Shown here piece by piece: positions 1 to 13,227 of a stretch of 64,000 nucleotides of DNA. Made by a program: the position numbers and the translations under genes. This DNA is from Clytia hemisphaerica (Eukaryota > Cnidaria > Hydrozoa > Leptothecata > Clytiidae): the NCBI GenBank assembly GCA_902728285.1, contig CACVBU010000237.1:1806876-1870875 (forward strand). Reading direction: 5' to 3'. Each line of letters begins with the position of its first letter. Positions within the stretch are counted from its first letter, which is position 1. The notes below the pieces were generated by a model. That model was not told the origin of the DNA, did no database searches, and worked only from the letters and a program-made list of their open reading frames with translations.

Positions 1-1541
1 TAAAGTGTCTTTTTCGTTAAACAATGCTGAAAATTATTTGTGTGATATATGTGCGTACAATCAGTCATGTCCAGTGTAAAATATTAAATTTACGAAAAAG
101 ATAATTAAATTAAAGAATCCACTAATTCGAAGGGTTGACAACAAAAGAAGAAAATTTGAAGATTTTTGAAGGAAAATTATTGTGCGAATATCATGAAGCA
201 ATTCGCCCAAAATAAATCCATCGTATGGAGTTTTTCAAAAGGAAAAGGGAATTCTTCAAAATCTGAGTAAGTTTATTATCTTTCTACTGCAAAAAGGATA
301 TACGACTGCTTCCTCATCTAGCAAGTCAAACAAAAACCAGCCGTGTTAAAGTGATTCACTTTAACCCCCAAATTTCTAATAGCCTACGTAATAAAATTAT
401 TAATATAAAATTTCTTTTAAAAAATTCGAAAATATGTACAATAATTCTGAATTTAAGTAAATAGTTATCAAAACGCGAAACAATTATCAATCATTACTTT
501 GAAAATAAAGTTTTCAGTATTTTTAGCATGAAGTAGTGATGCAAAGCCTAACAAAAAGTGTGTGTTATGAGTTAGGTAAGGAAATCAGCTATAACCGTTT
601 AAAAGTCTTCTATATAGTTTTTCGAGAGCTTTGGAATGGTATACTTGATAATGTCTGAAAATGAATTTGAAATTTTCAAAATTTGCCTGGGGAAAATAGA
701 AATTGCCCAAAAAAGAGATGTTCCACCAGTGGGATTTTCGGTATAAGCATCCTATAGAGAAGGTCTGGAGAAGTCTGGAGATCTTATATCAAGTGTTTAA
801 CCACCCTTGATATTTTTCCATATTTAAATGCTTACACATGACCTTTTTATAAATTACGTCATGAACATCACTTGTCTCGTATTCAAACAATTACCATGGT
901 GATTATGTCTCTTGAGACAGTGAATTATTTTTTATGAATAGGAAGTAGTTTTAATAAAATCCGCTGGAAGTTAATCACCATGGCAATAATTTCAAAACGA
1001 CGCAAGTGATGTCTGTAACGTAATTTACGAAATGGGTTATTGGGTCAAGGGCTATGTTTGCCATGTTTAGATTGTCTAAAAAGCTTTTACTTTACGAGTG
1101 AAAATAAAATCGGCTAATTTGAGCCATCAAGCCTTAAAATAAAAAAAGAGTTACCCTTCTATGAATCCAATGTGAATCCGTTGTACTAGGAAAATGACAC
1201 ACTTTGACTTTGATTTTTCTTAAACTTTACAAGAATATTGAATTACGCTTTAACAATGTTCACACGTTAGGCAGATTTTCCGCATCGAAATTGTCGTCTA
1301 GTAAAGAAACTAAAGCAAAGCAATCTTGACAAGAATGGAAACCACTCCGATTTTGGCTCCAAAAGCCAGTACTAATTCTCACTTATTCGTAGCGAAACAG
1401 CACCTGAGACGATATGTGAAGGGCCGTAACACGTAAACACTATGCTCAATAAGAAGCCCAACCCTTTAGGTTTTTGTCTTATGTAACCATGACGAGGTTA
1501 CTCTACTAGGTGTTATATTATAATTATGATTTACCAAAATT
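1..1541. other. 3' flank of left NRF-6-like copy
   Basis: Non-coding sequence downstream of the stop codon of the minus-strand acyltransferase copy. It is duplicated at 17981-19587. I see no open exon and no clear polyadenylation signal close to the stop on the minus strand. Confidence 0.6.
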
Positions 1542-4500
1542 CTACTTCTTTCCCCCGGATAGATTTTTTGTTACCATGGTTTCCAGGTTATAGACAGGTA
1601 GGTCGATCAGCAATGATAACAAGAAAGCGAACATGTACGACATCATCAATACTGATAGATAAGCAAAAATCTGAAAGAGAAAGAAGAGCAAATAGTAGCT
1701 TTGTAATTAACTCTGATGGCACCTATCATAAAGCTACCAATTTCTAAATCCAAGAGTATTTTCAAAGCGACTTTTTCTGTCTGAAAAAGGAGGCTATTAA
1801 GGAATCGAGTTGTCAGTTACCCTTTTTTAAGAGTAAAAAAAAGAGGGAATACATAGAATGCACCCCCCTGAGCTTAGGGGGGGGGGCTAAACCATTTTTG
1901 CATGATTGGGGGCTGTATTTTTCAAAAATTTCTGGGGGCTAGCTTGCTAGGGGGGCTGAGTGTTGTATAATAGAACCAGGGGCAGAGCTGATAGGTTGAA
2001 GATATTTTAAATTATGTTAAAAATCTATGCTGTGGGGAAGGTTTTATCGCTCTTGAAAAAAAATTTTGCCTGCGGTGCAATAAATTTATCGAGAATTTGA
2101 ATGCTATATTTCTTTCATATTTTTCTTGTGAAGATGGGGGCTATGTTTCTAGAACTAGGCTATTTTCCTTAGCCCCCCTTACCCCCCCCCCTGGAAAATG
2201 CTGGGGGCTGGACCCCTCTGCACACTATGGAATACTCACAGCAGTATCATCTTGGAAATGCCACGGTTTTTCCATCGTTTTGTAATAATAGTTCAAGATG
2301 ATTGGATGAAGCAAATATGCACCGTACGTCAATCGACCAATCGGTATCCAAAGACTCCACGACAAAAAGGAGTTCACCCAACCTTTAGAAAAGCAATAAG
2401 ATAATAATATGAAGATTGAAAATAATTATGAGTTTGAAATACGAATTGACTTGACGTGTCTTGACTCCTTGAATGTCTCTGTTGAAGTGAAGTGCAAAAC
2501 TGAAAGTGGCTATTTATACATTCTGCAGAATAGAAATGTATAAAATACAGACCAAAAATAATTTATGAAAAACTAATATAAATTATGACAACAGTGAATT
2601 ACATATCGAATTGACATATATTGATTAAGAAAATACTGACCAAATCTGAATTTAACTGAAAATATGAAATGTATTCAAAATGGTAGAAAATATGAGTAAA
2701 ATGCTGACCAAACTGGTAAACAAACATGATGAAAACAAAAGGAAACACGAAAATGACAAACTGCAAAATGGTGAGAGTGCTGTGTGGGACTTGTGACTCA
2801 TTCAATTAAGGTTAACTGCCTTAACACTCCCCCGACAATTGAAATGCTATAAAAATTTAAATCTTTTTTTTGGTTTTATTGTATAATAAGGATTTTTAAA
2901 TCCTTCAAGCCATACAACTGAGTAGATAAATCCATTTCATAATTCTTCGAATCAATACCAATGACCTGACTGATCGATGTGTTTCTCGTTTCGTTTTCTC
3001 CTTTGAATTTTGATATTCCACGGTAGCTTTTCGAACTTTCCCGTCGCGACTTTCTTCAATTTTTCGAACCATGCCATACTGATAGACTGAAGCCAGACGG
3101 TTAGACTACATAGATTCTTGTTTTGTAAACAAGACAATGTCGGAAGATTTGAGATCAATATCATTATTGAACCATTTCGGCTGGTTCATGAGCTTTGCCA
3201 CATATGCAGTGAGCCAACATTCAATCTATGCATCAAAAATCTTCTTAATTGATCGTAGAATTTTATCATATAATCGTTTGAAACAGCCAATGGTTCGGTG
3301 GGACATCGATCATGTCCTATCCTATCATCGATCACACGTCATTTAATTCGAATTCAATATTTCAATATTGAATTAATTCAACTTTCAAATGGTGTATGGT
3401 AGAAGAGTCAATAGATTGTTCTAATTTTATGCGAAGTAAGTAACAAACAAAATGTTGAAAACATGAGAACATATTTTAAACAAATTTTAAACAAAAGCCT
3501 TACCGCCCATTCTGTATTGGCAAGCATAAACCACCCACGCCAGCGCCAGAGCCCATGCGAGGCGTGAGAATGCGCCATAAAGGACATTTTGTGCAGTATC
3601 GAAGAGTTGACCACCAGGTTTGAAGACCGAGTAAGGACCATAGATGATGGACATCCCTATTGCAGTGGCTACTGCCCAACCCATAAACGTGATCGCCTGT
3701 AGAACGAAATAGGTGGAAGAAGATTTATCAATTTTGTAAAGTCATTATTTCACTGATTTCAATTTTCTTTTTGTGTTCTTGACAAATCCTGTACTGTATG
3801 CGACTTCCTTTCTCTCACTCATCCATCAAGATTATCATAGGATGTGCTTTCAGGTTAAGCTTTCAAAGGCAATGAATAACTTATCAAGGATTCTTCCAAT
3901 TTATCGGACAGGCTCCAAAGAGTTAAAAAATGCAATCCGAATGCGATCTGTTTTGATTTCTCAAAGAGTTGATTTCTTGCTACTACCAGAGAGTTAAACA
4001 ACCCCAAGCCGGTATTTATTTAGGCAGAACAGAGATAAATAGATAAGTCAAAATCAACGTGTGAAGAAAAACTTACAAAGTTAGGTTTTCTGGTCAAATA
4101 GATCTTTCTTGAGAACAAGAAACCGAAGAGCAGGCCAATGAGATAAGGATTGATGCGCGTCCATGGTTTCACGTAAACATCATCACCAAATATACCAACT
4201 TGTGCTCTACAAAGTGAAAAGAGAAATGATAGACACGACACTCAAATGTTCAAACTCAAAAATTCTCATATAACAGCGTGCTCACCATTTGTGACTGTTT
4301 TCTGTCTTTTTCAATTATATGTAACTTGACTGTTTTTTGTTATGCAATATGTCATTTGCTATACAACGGTGCATATCATAAAAGCAGTAAATCCCCTTTC
4401 CCTTGGCGACTCAAAGACGCGTTTATATTTGTAATACCTGTCGTTAGCGGGCACACCAGGCAGCCATGCGATGGATATCAGTGACGGAAGGCCTTTACCA

Positions 4501-7500
4501 GCAACGATGGCTATGGTAGCGATGGTAGAGAGGAGTATTCCACTACCGATGGAGATCAGCGCTCCTTTTAATTTATATCTGAAAAAGGAATTGGGAGATG
4601 GTAAATGGTATAAAGAATAGTAAAGGTAAAGAATATTCAAAGCTTGTATTTTCAAATGCTTATCTCTCAGGAGGAATATAGAGTCATTGTTTCAAGTTTT
4701 AGGTTTTTATAAATGTTGAGGAATCCTCAATAATAAAAACCAAGGGATAATTCACCAAACACTCCAAACAGCCAATCACCACTTAGTTAATGGAGGAAAT
4801 TTCTGGCGAACATTTGGAAACTATATTTTCGAACTTTTATTTTATAAAGTTTATTTGCTAGTTTATTTTGTAACGGCGGATTTCTATTATTGAAAGGTTA
4901 GAAGTTGGTCTTACCTGTACATGAAGAATAAGAATAGAGGGCTGATAACAAAGAATTGCATATCGTTTGCAAGATACCATGACCAACCCAAACACTGAAA
5001 ATGTAAGATTACAAAAATTGATGTCAAGTAATGTTGCAATTACAAACTTGCAATTGATTATAAAGACCTTCAACAATATCTAAAGGATAAATAAATAAAA
5101 TTGCGAGTAGAGGGGAAGGGGAGGACTATTATGTTGCAAACCTCTTCAGCCATTTTCCACGGATAAATATTGTTAATGTATAAGAGATTACTCCACCAAT
5201 GTGTATGACACTGATCATTTTTAGCCCCTGCTCGCACTAACAAACCATCAGGGCTGTTGACGATGTACGGATACAGGCTAGTCTGGATGAAAATCGCGAA
5301 CATGTAAGATGGGGTCAACCTAGAGACATAAACAAATAAGAATTATGAGGAGGTGACCCATTAAAAAGCTGATACAGATACTCTTGCTTAAAGAAATAAA
5401 GACTGTACAATTAGGCGTTTCAAAAAAACCTAAATATGAGAAAAATAAAATCTTGATATTGTAGAGGTAGCGAAACAAACTCGTGGAATGAAATTTTGGC
5501 GCCAAAAGAAGTAAAAACTAAAGTCTTTCTCAAAATAATCTGCAGCAGAGACAAAGAAGACCGTGACTTTTGATTGAATCCGAATAAAATGGCGGTTATG
5601 CACTGGCGGATTTAAGACAATAGAACAAGTACGTCAGAAACATGCGAAGGAGTGCAGCGCTCGTTAAGAGACTCTGATGATAAGTTCGACATGGTCTAAA
5701 ACCGCCTATGGTTATGCGCTTGTTGAAGAGATAATAAGGAGTGGAATATTATAAAGTAGAAAAGCTTCAATCAATTTTAGAAAATGCAGATGTTGAATTT
5801 TTTCTTTTTCATTTTTTATCTCAATTTTCAAAATTTTTGTCATTTTTTTCTATTTGAATATCTCTCTAATATAATGGTAAAAAGAATAACCAGAAGCGTC
5901 ATGTTTTTTATTTAAAAACTATATATTCGACCTTCACTACAAGAGGTCTTCGTCAGAGTGTAAAAATCTATCAATAAGAAACATTATAAGAACAAATCTA
6001 TAATTGGCTAATAAAATTACAATAAAAACAGTTTTGAAAAACTGTTGAAAAACTGTCTCTTTAATATCTTTTCAACAAGCATAAAAGCGCTATTTGATCC
6101 GAATTCTATCAAAAGTTACAGCCTTTTTTTCTTCGCTGCATATTATATTGAGACAGACTTTAAGATCAAAATTCAATTTAGATATGTAGGAAGCTTATTA
6201 TAGAGATTATTACCTTATAAATCGATGCAAGACAAAAGCGAAGAAATTCAATGAACCGTTCATTTTGTCCATCTTCTTTAACGTGATGTAAGCCACCAGG
6301 AAACCACTGCAATAAAACAAAGTGTGGAAGGTTTGAATCATAGCTTCTGGTTCTTCTATATGTGGCAAGATTCATTTAAAAGCATAAAAACCAAAGAAAA
6401 ATAGCGAAAGAGCAGTAGCAACCAGTTGTTTATTTTTGCCGCCATCTTTGTTTTGACTGTTAGAAAGCAGTATGGTGAGGTGGCGGTAACGCAAGAAAAG
6501 AATTTATGATTTTTTCGGGATATTTTGCAGCATGAAAAGTGAGCGATATTCAGCAAATTCACTAAGAAGAACCTTTCAAAAATTTAACTTACCTTAAGAA
6601 GAAGAAACTGTCAACAGAAACATAGGCGTTTGCAATAGCTTGGAAAGTGAATCGCTCATTGACTTTAAATACTCCAACAATATTATCTAAAAGAAAAAGA
6701 TATAACTGTCAACTTTTAGAGGTCAATCCTTTTCTGACAAAATTGACAATCTTCTTGGCAGAAAATCATCTTCCACTATTGAAAACAATAAATTCAAAGT
6801 GTTGTGGGAATAAGAGAGATTTTTTAACTAGGTTTGCATAAAATGTCATCATTACCCAGATAATAAATGACAGCAAAATATCAGATATTTGCAAGTGAAA
6901 TGTTGAGAGACCAAGCAACTCACCTGGTGCTGTCAAGATACCAAAGAAATAAACATGTCCAAGGATGACCCAAGTCATACTGATTGCTCTGATGCCGTTG
7001 ATGGACCTGATCGAATCTTTAGGTGCCGACGTACTGATCAACGTTCGTGTATTCTTCAAGATGGAAAAACAGACCAAGAACTGTATTAACCCATTTCCTC
7101 TGGTCATTTTGGGTGGCGCCGGCCGGTCAGTGCCGAATCGTGAATAATTAAAATCGTTTTTATCATCTTCAGTATGATTGACAGCTCTTTGCATTGCTTT
7201 TTCTTCGGGGTCTTGGTCATATTCTTGGTGATTGTATAGAGATTGTGGTGGCACAAGATTGTCAGGTGTTAAACAGTCTTGGAGTGCTTCAAATGCAGTG
7301 CCAAAGAAGCATAACAATCCCAACAGACTCAACACAACACTATGAATGAATTTACAGGTTTGAGGAACCATTCCTAGTTTATTTATTGAATTCCTTAAAA
7401 CATAACCGATGCATTCTTCATTCATTCATGAACATAAATGAATAATTTTGTCTCGTCTCTGCTGCTTAGGATTCGATTCTACTCTGGAGAGTTTGAAAAT

Positions 7501-8613
7501 ATCAAACCTGTAAAACTGAATGGAGAACCACAGAAAGTATAAAACTTACATGAAAACAATGGAATCTGTAGGAAGGTCTTTTTTATCGTTGCACAGCACT
7601 GGTGTACCATAACTATGATTGAATATTCCGTCAGCTGGGAATGTAACCATTCCTTTAACATCTATTGGTGATGGAAAGAAGGCTTAGTAAGAGAAGGTTT
7701 CATGTCACAAGAAAGTTACTAGTATTACAACAAATCAGGCAGAAAGAGCTTTATTGAATAAGTTGCATATTAAACTAGAATATCCCTGAACATTTTCTCT
7801 TAATCACACCCTATCATGTTCTTATAATGATAAGCGGTTAATCGAGTCTACACAGCTAAAGGCTTTCCTGAAAGATCCTTAATTTAGGAAAAATAGTTGA
7901 CATTTATTTAGTTTAGAGAATCTGGAACAAATAAACCTCAAAATATTTCAAACACTTAGCAAAGTTTCAAAGTTAGCTCTTTTCCTTCTTGTCCTGATAC
8001 TTTAAAATGATTTTACTTGTTCACTTCCTCTCAATCAAAATTCTCAGAATTTAAAGTGATACAAAGTTGATAGTTTAGCTCCCAATTTGAAATTAACGTT
8101 GAGAGTAAGTTAAGTATGGAAGGAATTTTGTTCAGGCAATAAAAATGTTTTTTAATAAGATAATGGAAGTAAATTAAACTTACAAGGAGTTGTTAAATTG
8201 AGAAGTTGAAAAACATCACTCTCAGAACAATCTGATGGCAAACAGGTCCCAAATTGACCATAAGTTTGGTTCTGAAACAAATTAAAGATATCCAATATAA
8301 AAGCCTAAAGATTGCGGGGAGCGACTATCTTAATGCTCATTTTAAAAGCGTTTTTATTTGTTCCTAAATCGACAAAAATTGTATTGTAAAGTTTTTAAGA
8401 ACAGCTAATAAAGGAATATTAAGGGTTCTAGTATCATGGAACGGACGATACCATGAATGAATGGTGAATGATAAGTTACCTTGTTACCCAGTACCCTCAT
8501 GTCAGCCAAACAATATTTAGCATTCGGGATTCGATTACACATATCAAATGCACCATTCCATTTCAAATTACCCCAAAATATATTAGCTGGTGGTTTGCCC
8601 CATGCATCAACAT
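1542..8613 (-). CDS. NRF-6-like acyltransferase, left copy, first exon missing
   Basis: Thirteen exons correspond one to one with exons 2-14 of the right copy: 8613-8480, 8271-8184, 7661-7550, 7339-6924, 6686-6593, 6306-6214, 5319-5142, 4994-4915, 4578-4438, 4206-4077, 3696-3504, 2382-2240 and 1670-1542 (stop at 1544-1542). Every exon has the same length as its partner, every GT and AG is present and the frame is kept throughout (1931 nt). The content includes the end of the extracellular NRF domain (DAWGKPP) and the acyltransferase-3 core (GIRAIS...GHVYFF, then SVDSFFFLSGF). By eye the coding sequence differs from the right copy at 22 bases, of which 21 are synonymous. The exception is Thr for Lys in exon 8 (QCHTHWW versus QCHKHWW). 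Homology stops at 8889, inside what is intron 1 in the right copy, so the signal-peptide exon is absent here. No replacement was found in 8890-17980. It could be a functional gene with an unseen leader exon, an alternative cassette spliced to the exon at 27244, or a very young pseudogene; the synonymous bias argues against the last. Confidence 0.85.
1858..2239. repeat. G/C-tract region in intron 13 (left copy)
   Basis: Intron 13 carries runs of C then G near 1861-1890, GGGGGCT words and a C-rich run near 2175-2195. This looks like a degenerate hairpin insertion present in both gene copies (also at about 19908-20280), so it predates the duplication. The boundaries are not clear. Confidence 0.35.
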
Positions 8614-8889
8614 CTGAAACATAGACATAATTAATTTTACGCAAGGATTTTATCCCACAAAATTTCTTGATCACTAAATTTCACAAATCTTTGGAATAAC
8701 TTGTGACACTCATGAAACGTAGTTCTTGCGTGAATTAATCCACTTATGGTATTTAGTTTTCTGGCCTGCAAAAGTATAAAAGCTGCAGCCTTAAAATTGT
8801 TTTCAAATTTTATAACTTTAGTGGATATCAATATCATGACTATGAAAGGTGTCTTGTCTACCATTGCTTAGTCTTGAACTGTTTTATTG

Positions 8890-9198
8890 GTCAGCCTAAG
8901 CTGAGCATTCAAATAGGTAAAATTTTCTTCCATCATCATCATCACCATCATCATAAGACGGCAAAAAAAAAATCCGATTTTCCGATCTCACTTTGATTTC
9001 TAAACTTTCTTCCGATCGGGTTAACTTTTTGGGTACTTTTAGCGTGCGTTGTTTTTACAGATCGTAATGTAGTTTCAAGATGGCGGCGCAAGCGATAGTC
9101 AGATGTGATAAGTCAGTGTTGTACCAAAGTATTTCCAGTGTAAATCTGTTGCAAGCTTCAATTTCTGTCATTTATTTTTTTAACTCGGCAAATCAAAC
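8890..9198. other. Spacer after duplication breakpoint
   Basis: Unique sequence to the right of the duplication edge. It holds a short CAT/ATC trinucleotide run near 8930-8952 and no open exon. I looked here for a signal-peptide exon on the minus strand and found none. Confidence 0.6.
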
Positions 9199-9355
9199 GT
9201 GTGATTTCCGATATATTTTGAAAAAATAATCCGGAAATCGAATATCTTATACGGTTCCGGACGAAAGTACCGGCATGCGAATTCTTGAGCATGCGCTATA
9301 AAAGGGAGAGATTAGTAGACGTGTCATCTCATTGCAACGCAAAGGTCGTGTACTT
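9199..9355 (+). repeat. Repeat A1 of the split-repeat element
   Basis: 157 bp, identical by eye to 13228-13384. It starts GTGTGATTTCC and ends GTCGTGTACTT. It contains a GCATGCG...GCATGCGC inverted pair just before a TATA-like box, so it looks like a promoter-bearing terminal repeat. Confidence 0.85.
9296..9335 (+). promoter_or_regulatory. TATA-like core promoter in repeat A1
   Basis: CTATAAAAGG lies at about 9296-9305, and an initiator-like TCATTGC lies about 30 bases downstream. The same block recurs in A2 near 13325-13364. The spacing fits an RNA polymerase II promoter that would transcribe rightward into the element. This is inferred from sequence only. Confidence 0.4.
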
Positions 9356-10439
9356 GAAGACGTTTACAGGAGTAGGCAGCAAAACTCAGAAAAACTGAGA
9401 AAGCACTGGATAATGTCAAGATACAAAAAGAGACTTCAAAGGAAATCAAAAATAGTTTGTGAGATCATAAGCTCAATGCACCGTATATGAGAAATTAACT
9501 TTGATTTATGAACGAGACTGAAGAGGGTACGAAAAGAAAAAGGATGAAAGGAACAAAAGAAAGCTTTGCAATATGGTAAGAAATCCTTCTTTTTAAGAAC
9601 GTATCAAACATTTGTATCTAATGACTTAGTATCGAGAATCAAGAGCAAGGTGTGCATTGAAAGCTTCATGTGTGTTCGAAAAATTCATATAAAGGTTAAG
9701 TTTTCAAAAGTATTTGTAAAATCGGGATAGCATTGTAGTGATCTCAAAAATTCATACTACTATAACACTTCTCTTATAAACATAACACGAGGAAAGATGG
9801 AACGATACGTTGTTTTTTTTTAAACAGCTAAAAATTTTAGAAACTTTGCATTTTGATTTTTTATCCGTCCTCAAAGGAGCAACTGATAAGTCTTAAGAGT
9901 CGAAGAGAAAAGGAGCTGGAAATCCAAAGAGAATTTGATTGAACTTAGTTGAAGTTATTTGATTGAAAAGTATGCGTGATAATCTTTTAATTCTTTGTGT
10001 AACGACAACGTGACAATTTGTCATACTTTCTATGAGCCTCCAGGGACCTAAAAGTTAGACTTCTATTTTTTTCCCTTAACTGTAATTTTATTGCTTATAC
10101 TTCAAAAATGCATTCGCATTGCAAATGGAAAAATGAAAACTGACAGATTCTTGTCAGATTAAAAATTTTTAACACTGCAAAGCTTTTGTTATCGTCTGAA
10201 CGCAAAAAATTTTCGGACATTCTTTTTCTTCTTGGCATTCGCAATTAAATGAGTTTTCAAAGGTTTTGAGAAATTTTGCATAATTTATCGAGTTTATGTT
10301 TAAGGATTTCCGATTGGTTCGTGAAACAGACCTTATTTACACCAGCTTTTGAGAATTATCTGATTTGAAAATATCTTTTAAAAAATACTTCCTCGTATTA
10401 CTTATCAAATTTACAATAACTAATGATTCATAAGAGACA

Positions 10440-10800
10440 TTGCTTCTTAATTTAGGATATTTCTATCTTTGCCAAAACTGTATAAACAGGACGTTTTAAA
10501 ACTGTAAACGAGGAAAGTAGAGATGTTGACGGAATTGTGGATAGGCTAGCGGAACATGCGTTATTTACGCAAGCTATTGAGCTAAATGATTTCGAAAATA
10601 TTTCTTCGTATTATTTACCGATTTATTTATCGATCTTTAACGCGAAAATTGTACAAACAAAAGTAGAGATGTGATAAATAAGAGACAACGTTTTGTAATC
10701 TTAGGATATTTCTTCCTTTGCCAAAAACATCATAGATACGATGCTTAAACTAGTAAAGGGGGGAAGTAGAGATGTTGACGGAATCGTGGATTGGCTAATG
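10440..10800. repeat. Internal imperfect duplication
   Basis: A block beginning TTTAGGATATTTC and ending GTAGAGATGTTGACGGAAT occurs near 10452-10545 and again near 10698-10786 with substitutions. It lies inside the split-repeat element and ends close to an A-rich run at about 10829-10848. Confidence 0.6.
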
Positions 10801-10904
10801 AACGGGATCTCATCTAAGAAAGGTTAAATTAAAAAAAAAAAAAAAAAAATCTAGCAACGTTTTGTACTTTGAATTATCTGTTAATGTCGAATTAACGGTA
10901 ACGT

Positions 10905-11905
10905 CAGAATTAAATTAACGAGCGTTAGAGCGAATAAAACAGAAAGCGTAAATGAACCAGATAGTATTTACACCAGGTTTCGAGAATCAATTATTATTTT
11001 GGAGACATTATTTTCGCTTTTGCAATAAGTTTTTGAAAAATGAAAACAACCATTCAAAAATTTAATTCACGGGCGTTAGAGCGAATAAAGCGGAAAGCGA
11101 ATATGAACCAGATAGTATTTACACCAGGTTTTGAGAATCAATTATTATTATTTTGGAGACATTATTTTCGATTTCGCAATAAGTTTTTGAAAAATGAAAA
11201 CAACCATTCAAAAAATGAATTTACGGGCGTTAGAGCGAATAAAGCGGAAAGCGTAGATGAACCAAATGGTATTTACACCAGGTTTCGAGAATCAATTATA
11301 TTTTGGAGACATTATCTTCGATTTTGCAATAAGTTTTTGAAAAATGAAACAACCATTCAAAAATTGAATTTACGGGCGTTAGAACGAGTAAAGCGGAAAG
11401 GTAGATGAACACATGGTATTTACGCCAGGTTTTCGAGAATTAATTATTATTATTTTGGAGACATTATTTTCGATTTCGCAATAAGTTTTTGAAAAATGAA
11501 AACAACCATTCAAAAAATGAATTTACGGGCGTTAGAGCGAATAAAGCGGATAGCGTAGATGAACCAGATGGTATTTACACCAGGTTTCGAGAATCAATTA
11601 TATTTTGGAGACATTATCTTCGATTTTGCAATAAGTTTTTGAAAAATGAAAACAACCATTCAAAAATTGAATTTACGGGCGTTAGAACGAGTAAAGTGGA
11701 AAGGTAGATGAACACATGGTATTTACGCCAGGTTTTCGAGAATTAATTATTATTATTTTGGAGACATTATTTTCGATTTCGCAATAAGTTTTTGAAAAAT
11801 GAAAACAACCATTCAAAAAATGAATTTACGGGCGTTAGAGCGAATAAAGCGGAAAGGTAGATGAACACATGGTATTTACACCAGGTTTTCGAGAATTAAT
11901 TAACA
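10905..11905 (+). repeat. 152-bp tandem array, seven units
   Basis: The word GCGTTAGA starts at 10922, 11073, 11227, 11376, 11529, 11679 and 11832, giving spacings of 151, 154, 149, 153, 150 and 153. Units share GCGTTAGA(G/A)CGA, a TTTACACCAGGTTT-type block, TTTTGGAGACATTAT and AACAACCATTCAAAAA. From the third unit on, two unit types alternate (AGAGCG with CCAGGTTTCGAG, AGAACG with CGCCAGGTTTTCG), so the array behaves as a dimer of about 303 bp. Short runs are open in frame, but I take this as non-coding satellite-like DNA. Confidence 0.9.
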
Positions 11906-12119
11906 GACTTGACATTTGTCGATTTTGCAGTGGTTTTGAAAATAAATGTAAACAAGGATAGCTTCAAAAATGAATAGATAAACAATTGTCCTTTGGCCTT
12001 ATATCGAATTTAGAATGATTTTTGTTCTAAAAAAGGAAAGCGTATATGAACTGGATGGGATTTACGCAAGGTTTCCAGAATTAATTATTTAAAAAAAAAA
12101 AAAAAAAAAAAATATTGAG

Positions 12120-12730
12120 TTTATGGGCGTTAGAGCGAAGTTGATCGGTCGGTGGACCTAATTTTATTTATTCGTACCAATCGCTTGAGCGGTACAGGCA
12201 TTTGCCAGCCCGTTGGTGTCAGATGAGCACAGCGCGGCATTAGAATTCATGATTATTGAAGTCAGCGGAGGAAAGACGGCGTTTAATAGATTCTTGTCAG
12301 ACATTTTTAAATAGATCGGTTCCTTTTTCAATTACTCAAGTACATTATAGATTTTGAATAGTTTCAAAAAGGAATAAATAAACAATTGTCCATTGGCTTC
12401 ATGTCGATTTTAGGATGATGTTAAGATTTTCAACGGCCTAACGAGGGACTAAGGCATTAAGGCGAACATGCTTGCAAAACAATCGTTAATTTCCCATTTT
12501 GAGTCAGAGTATTGCGTCTCTTCTATTTCTTCTTTTTCATGCTCAAAAACGAACTGGTGACGTGACGTTAGAACAAGTGAAGGAGATATTAATGAGTTGA
12601 CAAAATTATTGACCGGTCAGTGGACCGGATCGTATTATGTTTACCAGTCGATTGATTGGTAGAGGCATTTTCCAGCCTGTGGGTGTCAGAAGAGGCATTA
12701 GAATTTAATGATTATTGATGAATTCGTTTG
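12120..12730. repeat. Pair of related blocks in the element interior
   Basis: A block with CGGT(C/C)(G/A)GTGGACC, then a GGTA(C/G)AGGCATTT(G/T)CCAGCC core and a GGTGTCAGA tail occurs near 12147-12250 and again near 12610-12700. It follows a further GGGCGTTAGAGCGA word at 12126, a relic of the 152-bp unit. Confidence 0.55.
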
Positions 12731-13138
12731 AACTTCGACGGACAACAGGTATGAGAGACTTACTTATTTAACTTCGTCCCCTAATTCCCAAATCACTTAT
12801 CAATTTGCGCTTTTATCGGTTAACCAAGGTTGAAGAAAATGAAAGAAGAGATGATATTATTAGAAAAAGGCAGAAAAATGCAAAACAGCTACGAGGAGAG
12901 AAAGCAATATTTAATATCTCTAGTGGGGAATTAGAGGCAGCCAACAACGATTCAGATTGAGCTCAGGTCGATGGGAGTAATAAGTTAGGTAAACACGGAG
13001 CATACCATATTTAAAAATATCATTGGAATTAAGCCTTACATAGCCATTACAAATCAATATATCACCTTTGAAAATGAGTTACCAATCCCTTTAAGAATTG
13101 ACTTTAACTTTCTTCGAACTGCTACTTTTTTGTTTCTC

Positions 13139-13227
13139 GCGTTACAAAGATAATCCAATTGTCTCCAAGAGAGTAGTCATGTTTAATGTTTGGATATTGT
13201 GTACTGATAAGGAGGAAAAGTTAAGAT
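13139..13227 (+). repeat. Repeat B1 of the split-repeat element
   Basis: Runs from GCGTTACAAAG to GTTAAGAT and is directly followed by repeat A2 with no gap. It is repeated at 13968-14058. Confidence 0.85.

Larger units (their letters stand above)
1..8889. repeat. Segmental duplication, left copy
   Basis: This segment matches 17981-26889 in direct orientation. Base 1 aligns with 17981 and the match runs to about 8889, where the left copy leaves homology. Coding parts differ by about 1 percent. Introns and the 3' flank differ more and carry small indels, for example a stretch present near 18184 but absent near 184. The left end may lie outside the window, so the unit may be larger. The copies are separated by 9.1 kb of unrelated sequence. 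Confidence 0.95.

Noticed and set aside
1526..1747. Plus-strand open frame repeated at 19572-19793
   Set aside because: It is the reverse strand of the last coding exon of the NRF-6-like gene and is conserved only because that exon is.
5660..5700. CTGATGA word as a hammerhead ribozyme core
   Set aside because: No GAAA box or closing stems at the right spacing. The duplicate near 23627 is the same.
11040..11707. Plus-strand open frames with repeated NNHSKNEFTGVRANKA-like peptides
   Set aside because: They are translations of the 152-bp array. The array shifts frame between units and has no start or domain of its own.
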